Source: Leucobacter tardus
Lineage (GTDB): Bacteria > Actinomycetota > Actinomycetes > Actinomycetales > Microbacteriaceae
NCBI RefSeq assembly: GCF_017583045.1
Contig: NZ_JAGFBF010000001.1
Span: 372,001 to 436,000 of the forward strand
Direction: 5' to 3'
DNA length: 64,000 nucleotides
Below are positions 60,119 through 64,000 of the stretch, piece after piece. A program made the position numbers and the translations under genes. Each line of letters opens with the position of its first letter. Positions within the stretch are counted from its first letter, which is position 1. The notes beneath the pieces are model-generated. The model made no database searches and was not told the DNA's origin. It saw only the letters and a list, made by a program, of their open reading frames with translations.

Positions 60119-61323
60119 GCGTCGTCCTTTCGTCGTGCGGCTCTGAGGCGCAGCAGGGTGCCGCGGAGGGCGCGGACGGCGAGTCGCGGATGCTCGGCCG
60201 AGAGCTTCAGCAAGCGGAACCCCCGGTATCGCGGCACGGACCTACCGCCGAGTCGGGCCCCCCAGAGGCGGGCAGCGAGGTACTGGCGTCGCGCGGTCTG
60301 CAGGGGCTGAGCCGCAGCGAGTTGCTCCGGGTCGAGCGGGCGCACCTCGATCACGCCGGCGGCGTGGGCGGCGCGCACGATCTCGAGCCCGCGCTCGGTT
60401 CTCGCGATGAGCGCGCTGCGGCCCTCGCGCTCGCCGAAGGTGGGGTAGCCGCGCTCATCGGATTCCCACGAATCGGCCGCGGCGATGTCGGCGGACTCGC
60501 CCACGCCGTCGGGACAGATCTTGCAGCGCCACTGCGTCGTCGGGCCGAGGGCGCGCCCCCACGAGCTGTCGTAGTCGGTGCTCACCTCACCGTCGGCCGA
60601 CACCGCGGTGAAGCGTCCTGGCCACCCTCGCCCGCGGTACCAGAGGTCGGTGACGGCTTCGGGTTTCGGGCCGCCGAGGTCGCGCACCAGCTGCTCGGTC
60701 GCCTGCTGGCTCGGAGTTCCGGCACAGAAGAAGGAGAGCAGGATCGGCGCCTCACCCTCGGTGTTCGTCCAGGCCCGCACGGCTGAGGCTTCGCAGGGTT
60801 TCGCCGTCATGGCGTGGCTCGCATCGGCTGTCGCGAGCTGCCCGACGCCGACCGGGGCGTAGCGGGAACCGGCCGCAGCGAGCGCCTCAGCTTTCGACAT
60901 GAGTCGGATCGGCACGGTGCGGACGGGGCGTGCGGGGTCGGCTGCCGCGGTGGAGACCTGCGTCGCGCGACCGGTCTCGAGCAGCCAGCCCTGCAGTGCG
61001 GTGAGGGCCCCGCCGCTGCTCGCCCGGTGCCGGATCTCGGGGTCGACCGCCCACGCCTCCCACACCGCGAAGTACGAACCGAGCAGCGGGTGCCGCGTGC
61101 TTCCGGCGGGGCGCTGGGCGACGATCTGCTTGCCCGGGCAGATGCGGGCGAATCGCTCTGCCGCGCCGTCCCGCTCGTCGACGGGGGCAGTGGGTGTCGG
61201 GCGCAGGTAGCCGGCGTCGTCGAGTGCCATGGTGAGGCCGCGGTCGAGGATCGTGCACACGCCGCATCCCGAGCACGCGTCGGCGGACACCACCTGCGTC
61301 ACCTGATCGCGGACCGTCTTCAC
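60115..61323 (-). CDS. FrhB-like (coenzyme F420 hydrogenase beta family) iron-sulfur protein
   Basis: A 402-residue protein of the FrhB/FdhB family. The N terminus has the ferredoxin-like ACSGCGVC cluster motif and RICPG; the middle has RHRASSGGALTALQGWLL, MTAKPCEASAVRAW, and CKICPDGVGESADIAAADSW, which are conserved blocks of the family. Such proteins are common in polysaccharide loci, where their reaction is usually unknown. GTG start at 61323 with GGGGAG 8 bases upstream. It overlaps the phosphatase gene by 4 bases. Confidence 0.82.
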   Translation of the reverse strand: MKTVRDQVTQVVSADACSGCGVCTILDRGLTMALDDAGYLRPTPTAPVDERDGAAERFARICPGKQIVAQRPAGSTRHPLLGSYFAVWEAWAVDPEIRHRASSGGALTALQGWLLETGRATQVSTAAADPARPVRTVPIRLMSKAEALAAAGSRYAPVGVGQLATADASHAMTAKPCEASAVRAWTNTEGEAPILLSFFCAGTPSQQATEQLVRDLGGPKPEAVTDLWYRGRGWPGRFTAVSADGEVSTDYDSSWGRALGPTTQWRCKICPDGVGESADIAAADSWESDERGYPTFGEREGRSALIARTERGLEIVRAAHAAGVIEVRPLDPEQLAAAQPLQTARRQYLAARLWGARLGGRSVPRYRGFRLLKLSAEHPRLAVRALRGTLLRLRAARRKDDA

Positions 61324-61438
61324 TGCGTCGTCTCCCCTGTGCCGGGAGCCCATTCTCCCTGCGGCCACCCTATCGCGACCCGGGTCGGCTTCCGCACGAT
61401 TCCGCGGAACTGAGCGTGTCCCGGAGTACACTGACGCC

Positions 61439-61966
61439 ATGTCGCGACTTCGATCCTGGTGGCCCGGTCTGTGGCGCAACATCGTGCTGAACACGGTCGT
61501 GAGCTCGTCGTTGATTCCGGTGCCGCTGCGCTGGCGACTGCTGCGCGCCTACGGGGCGGACGTCGCGCCGAGCACGATTTCGCCGGGCGTGTGGATCGGG
61601 AGTCGGCGGCTCACGATCGGACGCGGTGCGTTCATCAACACGGGGTGCCTGTTCTCGACGCACGCCCCGATCACGATCGGCCCCCGCGCTTACCTCGCGA
61701 TGCGGGTGACGGTGAGCACCTCGACCCACGAGGTCGGGCCGAGCGGCGCCCGGGCCGGAGCCCTGGTGACGGCCCCCGTCACCATCGGCGCGGGCTGCTG
61801 GATCGGCGCGAACGTCACGATCCTGCCCGGTGTGACGATCGGGGACGGCACCGTTGTCGCTGCGGGTGCCGTGGTCACCCGCGACTGCGCGCCGAACGCC
61901 CTGTACGGCGGCGTGCCGGCAGAGAAGAAGCGGGATCTGCCCGTCGCGAGCGCACCCGTCGCGTGA
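61439..61966 (+). CDS. Hexapeptide-repeat acyltransferase
   Basis: A 175-residue left-handed beta-helix O-acetyltransferase of the WcaF/NodL type. Hexapeptide repeats run from [13 protein letters not shown] to [36 protein letters not shown], and the active-site loop has STSTHEVG with the catalytic His. It ends with GGVPAEKK. Likely acetylates a sugar of the polysaccharide. It diverges from the FrhB-like gene. Confidence 0.9.
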   Translation: MSRLRSWWPGLWRNIVLNTVVSSSLIPVPLRWRLLRAYGADVAPSTISPGVWIGSRRLTIGRGAFINTGCLFSTHAPITIGPRAYLAMRVTVSTSTHEVGPSGARAGALVTAPVTIGAGCWIGANVTILPGVTIGDGTVVAAGAVVTRDCAPNALYGGVPAEKKRDLPVASAPVA

Positions 61967-62009
61967 ACCGGGCGGTGACTGCGACGGCGACGATGAGACA
62001 CTGCCGCGT

Positions 62010-62441
62010 ATGGACCAACGATTGCATGTGCTCACGCTCGCCACGGCCGACCTGAATGCCGCACGCGAGTTCTACTGCAGCGGGCTCGGATGGACTCCGC
62101 TGCACGACGAACCCGGTGAGATCCTGTTCTTCCAGGTCGCGCCGGGACTCGTGCTCGGCCTCTTCGATACGGCGAAGTTCGACCACGACCTCCTGCGAGG
62201 CCGATCGACCAGCGGTGTCAGCGGGGTCACGCTCTCCCACAATGTGCCTGAGCGCGATGACGTGGCCACGACTCTGGCCGCGCTCGAAGCTGCTGGAGGC
62301 ACGATCCTGAAGCCCGCGCAGGAGAGTGCATTCGGCGGCATCTTCCACGGGCACATCGCGGACCCCAACGGCGTGGTGTGGGAGATCGCGCACAACCCCG
62401 GCTGGAGTATCGGTGCCGATGGGGCGGTGAGCTTCGGATAG
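62010..62441 (+). CDS. VOC (glyoxalase/bleomycin-resistance) family protein
   Basis: A 143-residue vicinal-oxygen-chelate protein. It starts [25 protein letters not shown] and ends near [21 protein letters not shown], the family's C-terminal metal-binding Glu region. The substrate is unknown. ATG at 62010 has no strong ribosome binding site. It lies 43 bases after the acyltransferase. Confidence 0.85.
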   Translation: MDQRLHVLTLATADLNAAREFYCSGLGWTPLHDEPGEILFFQVAPGLVLGLFDTAKFDHDLLRGRSTSGVSGVTLSHNVPERDDVATTLAALEAAGGTILKPAQESAFGGIFHGHIADPNGVVWEIAHNPGWSIGADGAVSFG

Positions 62442-62642
62442 TTCACTGACTCGAGTACCGGAAACGGCGCGCTGCGGGAGGCGGGCGAGCCGAGTGTCAC
62501 TCGTGACCGACACCTCTCGGCACTCCCTCCGGCTTGGGCGAGCATCACGAGCGACCGCGTAGTGACTCATCGGCTTGGTGGCACTTGTCCGGGGGCCCCG
62601 TTACGATTGCGCCCAGAAGACATGATGGAGATCGGGGGAACC

Positions 62643-62894
62643 ATGAAGATCACAGCGAAGTTCACTTCTTTCGCACTCGCTCTGGGACTCGCTGGGGGTG
62701 CAGGGGTGGTACTGGCACCCGCCGCACACGCCGATGCGACCAATTACACCATCACTCGCAGCACGCTGGCGGCGTGCCAGGCCGAGTACCGCACTGCAGT
62801 CAAGCAACTCGCGGGCCAGATCGGCGCCCAGTACCCCTGCGAGTGGAACACGTACCAACGCGCATATATTGGCATGATCGTCTACAACTACTGA
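62643..62894 (+). CDS. Small secreted two-cysteine protein, unknown
   Basis: An 83-residue protein with a clear signal peptide (Lys-rich start, hydrophobic core at 10-25, cleavage predicted after AHA at residue 30). The mature part has about 53 residues with Cys45 and Cys66, which could form one disulfide, and it ends in aromatic residues (YNY). GGGGG precedes the ATG by 4 bases. No family is recognised. It is isolated: 201 empty bases before it and 290 after. Confidence 0.7.
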   Translation: MKITAKFTSFALALGLAGGAGVVLAPAAHADATNYTITRSTLAACQAEYRTAVKQLAGQIGAQYPCEWNTYQRAYIGMIVYNY

Positions 62895-63184
62895 TCACCC
62901 CATCGTTCGTTGGCATCCTTCGGCCTGATAGATGCTGAGCTCAGGCCTCTCCAACCGGGAGGGGTGAATGTCTACCATTGTTGGGTAGGCGCGGCATCGC
63001 GAGTGCCCATGATCGTCGCTCTGCGTCGCCACATCACCCGAACATTGACCGGCAGGTTGACCAGGGCGAAGAGCGCCGAGACCGTTTTCTGTGGATCGGG
63101 CACGGGGGCCGGACGAGCGCAGGAGAGGGGTTCGCGCGGGTTGTGAGCTCCGGGGAATCCGTCGCCCTCGTTCTCGGCCTCACC
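62895..63184. other. Intergenic stretch without a recognised gene
   Basis: I see no convincing coding frame, RNA gene or repeat here. The short open frames lack ribosome binding sites and family resemblance. It separates the small secreted protein from the convergent flippase gene. Confidence 0.5.
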
Positions 63185-64000
63185 CTACCGGCGCAGCATG
63201 AGCCGACCGAAGCCGATGAGCGTGCGTGCGTCGCGGCGGATCGCGGGGACGAGCAGCAAGAGACCCAGTGCCGCGCTCGCCGCCGCGAGTCCTGCGCCGA
63301 GCGCGACCCAAGCACCCGCGACAGGCATGGCCGCCGTCGACGCCGCCCACGCGGTGAGCGCGGCGACCGCGGAGACGGTGAGCATGCGCAGGGCGCCGGT
63401 GTAGAGGGCTCGCACCGGCAGCGTCGTGATGCGCGACAGCCACCAGATCGAGAGCGGCCAGGCGATCGCGGGGGCGACCGCGAACCCGATGCCGATGCCG
63501 ACCACGCCGAAGAACGACCCGACGATGATGCAGACCGCGCGGATGCCGGTGGACACGAGGGAGTACTGCAGCAGTTGGCGGCTCAGGCCGCGGGAGACGT
63601 ACACCCAGTAGCCGACGAAGGAGAGCGTCGTCAGGGCGCCGGCGATCGCGAAGCAGCGCAGCAGCGGAGTCGCGCCCTCCCACTGCGGGCCGAGCATGAG
63701 CGCGACGACGGGTTCCGCCATGCCGCAGACGAGCAGCAGCGGCAGTCCGAGCGCGTACCCCAAGGCGAGCTGTCCGGCGGTGACGAAGCTGTCGAACCGC
63801 TCGCGATGCTCCTGCGCCCGCGAGAAGACGGGGAGCGCGACGTTGGTGAGCGGGGAGCGGATCTGGTTGAGCGGCGTCATGACGATCTGGAACGCCCGAT
63901 TGTAGAGGCCGAGCGACGTGGTGCCGAACTTCGCGGCGACGACGATCGTGTCGATCTGCGCGGCGCCGTAGGTGATGAGGCCGGTGACGACGAGGTGCCA
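63185..64000 (-). CDS. Polysaccharide flippase (Wzx/WzxC, MOP superfamily), C-terminal part
   Basis: The C-terminal 271 residues of a lipid-linked oligosaccharide exporter; the frame runs open through the right edge of the window, so the start is outside. Visible blocks are QIDTIVVAAKFGTTSLGLYNRAFQI, LTNVALPVFSRAQEHRERF and about seven membrane helices. This is the characteristic WzxC-like repeat. It should move polysaccharide repeat units across the membrane, fitting the glycosyltransferases to its left. The short basic C terminus is cytoplasmic. Confidence 0.88.
   Translation of the reverse strand, partial: WHLVVTGLITYGAAQIDTIVVAAKFGTTSLGLYNRAFQIVMTPLNQIRSPLTNVALPVFSRAQEHRERFDSFVTAGQLALGYALGLPLLLVCGMAEPVVALMLGPQWEGATPLLRCFAIAGALTTLSFVGYWVYVSRGLSRQLLQYSLVSTGIRAVCIIVGSFFGVVGIGIGFAVAPAIAWPLSIWWLSRITTLPVRALYTGALRMLTVSAVAALTAWAASTAAMPVAGAWVALGAGLAAASAALGLLLLVPAIRRDARTLIGFGRLMLRR

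Overview
The window looks like chromosome of a high-GC actinobacterium, most likely a Microbacteriaceae member (Leucobacter/Microbacterium-like; the genus is an inference). Pointers are the parA-parB-trxA-trxB block, a MshB-type mycothiol deacetylase, a DUF6049 envelope protein, a homodimeric AceE-type pyruvate dehydrogenase E1, and ACTAG-type compact operons with ATGA/GTGA overlaps. parAB and the rpsF-ssb-rpsR-rplI-dnaB block both usually lie close to oriC, so the origin is probably a few kb to the left of position 1.

Layout. 1-8116: chromosome partitioning (parA 3' end, parB), thioredoxin/thioredoxin reductase, a DUF6049 protein, CCA-adding enzyme, MshB-like deacetylase, and a Bcp-type peroxiredoxin. 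8126-33585: a 25-kb purine/allantoin/glyoxylate catabolic island. 33752-39620: ribosomal protein S6/SSB/S18/L9 operon, MgtE, DnaB and two small membrane proteins. 39671-49791: purB, a holin-like membrane protein, an Ehu-type amino-acid/ectoine ABC transporter, a HisC/Pat aminotransferase and a heteromeric 2-oxoacid dehydrogenase (E1 alpha, E1 beta, E2). 49962-64000: dTDP-rhamnose synthesis and surface polysaccharide genes, interrupted by a MetPS-type sodium symporter and ending in a truncated flippase.

The catabolic island is the most interesting part. Its genes cover urate to allantoin (uricase, HIU hydrolase, OHCU decarboxylase), allantoin uptake and racemisation, allantoinase, ureidoglycine conversion, and two fates for the resulting glyoxylate. 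One is the glycerate path (Gcl, GlxR, Hyi, glycerate kinase). The other is malate synthase plus malic enzyme plus a dedicated AceE, which together can close a dicarboxylic acid cycle that burns glyoxylate to CO2. Uptake is provided by an NCS2 purine permease, an NCS1 allantoin permease and a DctA C4-dicarboxylate carrier. Only one regulator, an IclR-family protein, is encoded here.

Reading the upstream regions, I find the same promoter-operator design in front of five transcription units of the region: a -35/-10 pair and then GAA...TTC...GAAA elements at nearly fixed positions, with the last GAAA 35-37 bases after the -10 box. Those units are peroxiredoxin; uraD-uraH-uricase-NCS2-dctA-aceE; malic enzyme-aceB-DUF6986-allE; hyi-glxR-gcl-glxK; and NCS1-racemase-allB-aminotransferase. 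This predicts a single regulon of about 19 genes that includes a peroxidase for the H2O2 made by uricase. Steps not found in the window are xanthine dehydrogenase, allantoate amidohydrolase and ureidoglycolate cleavage.
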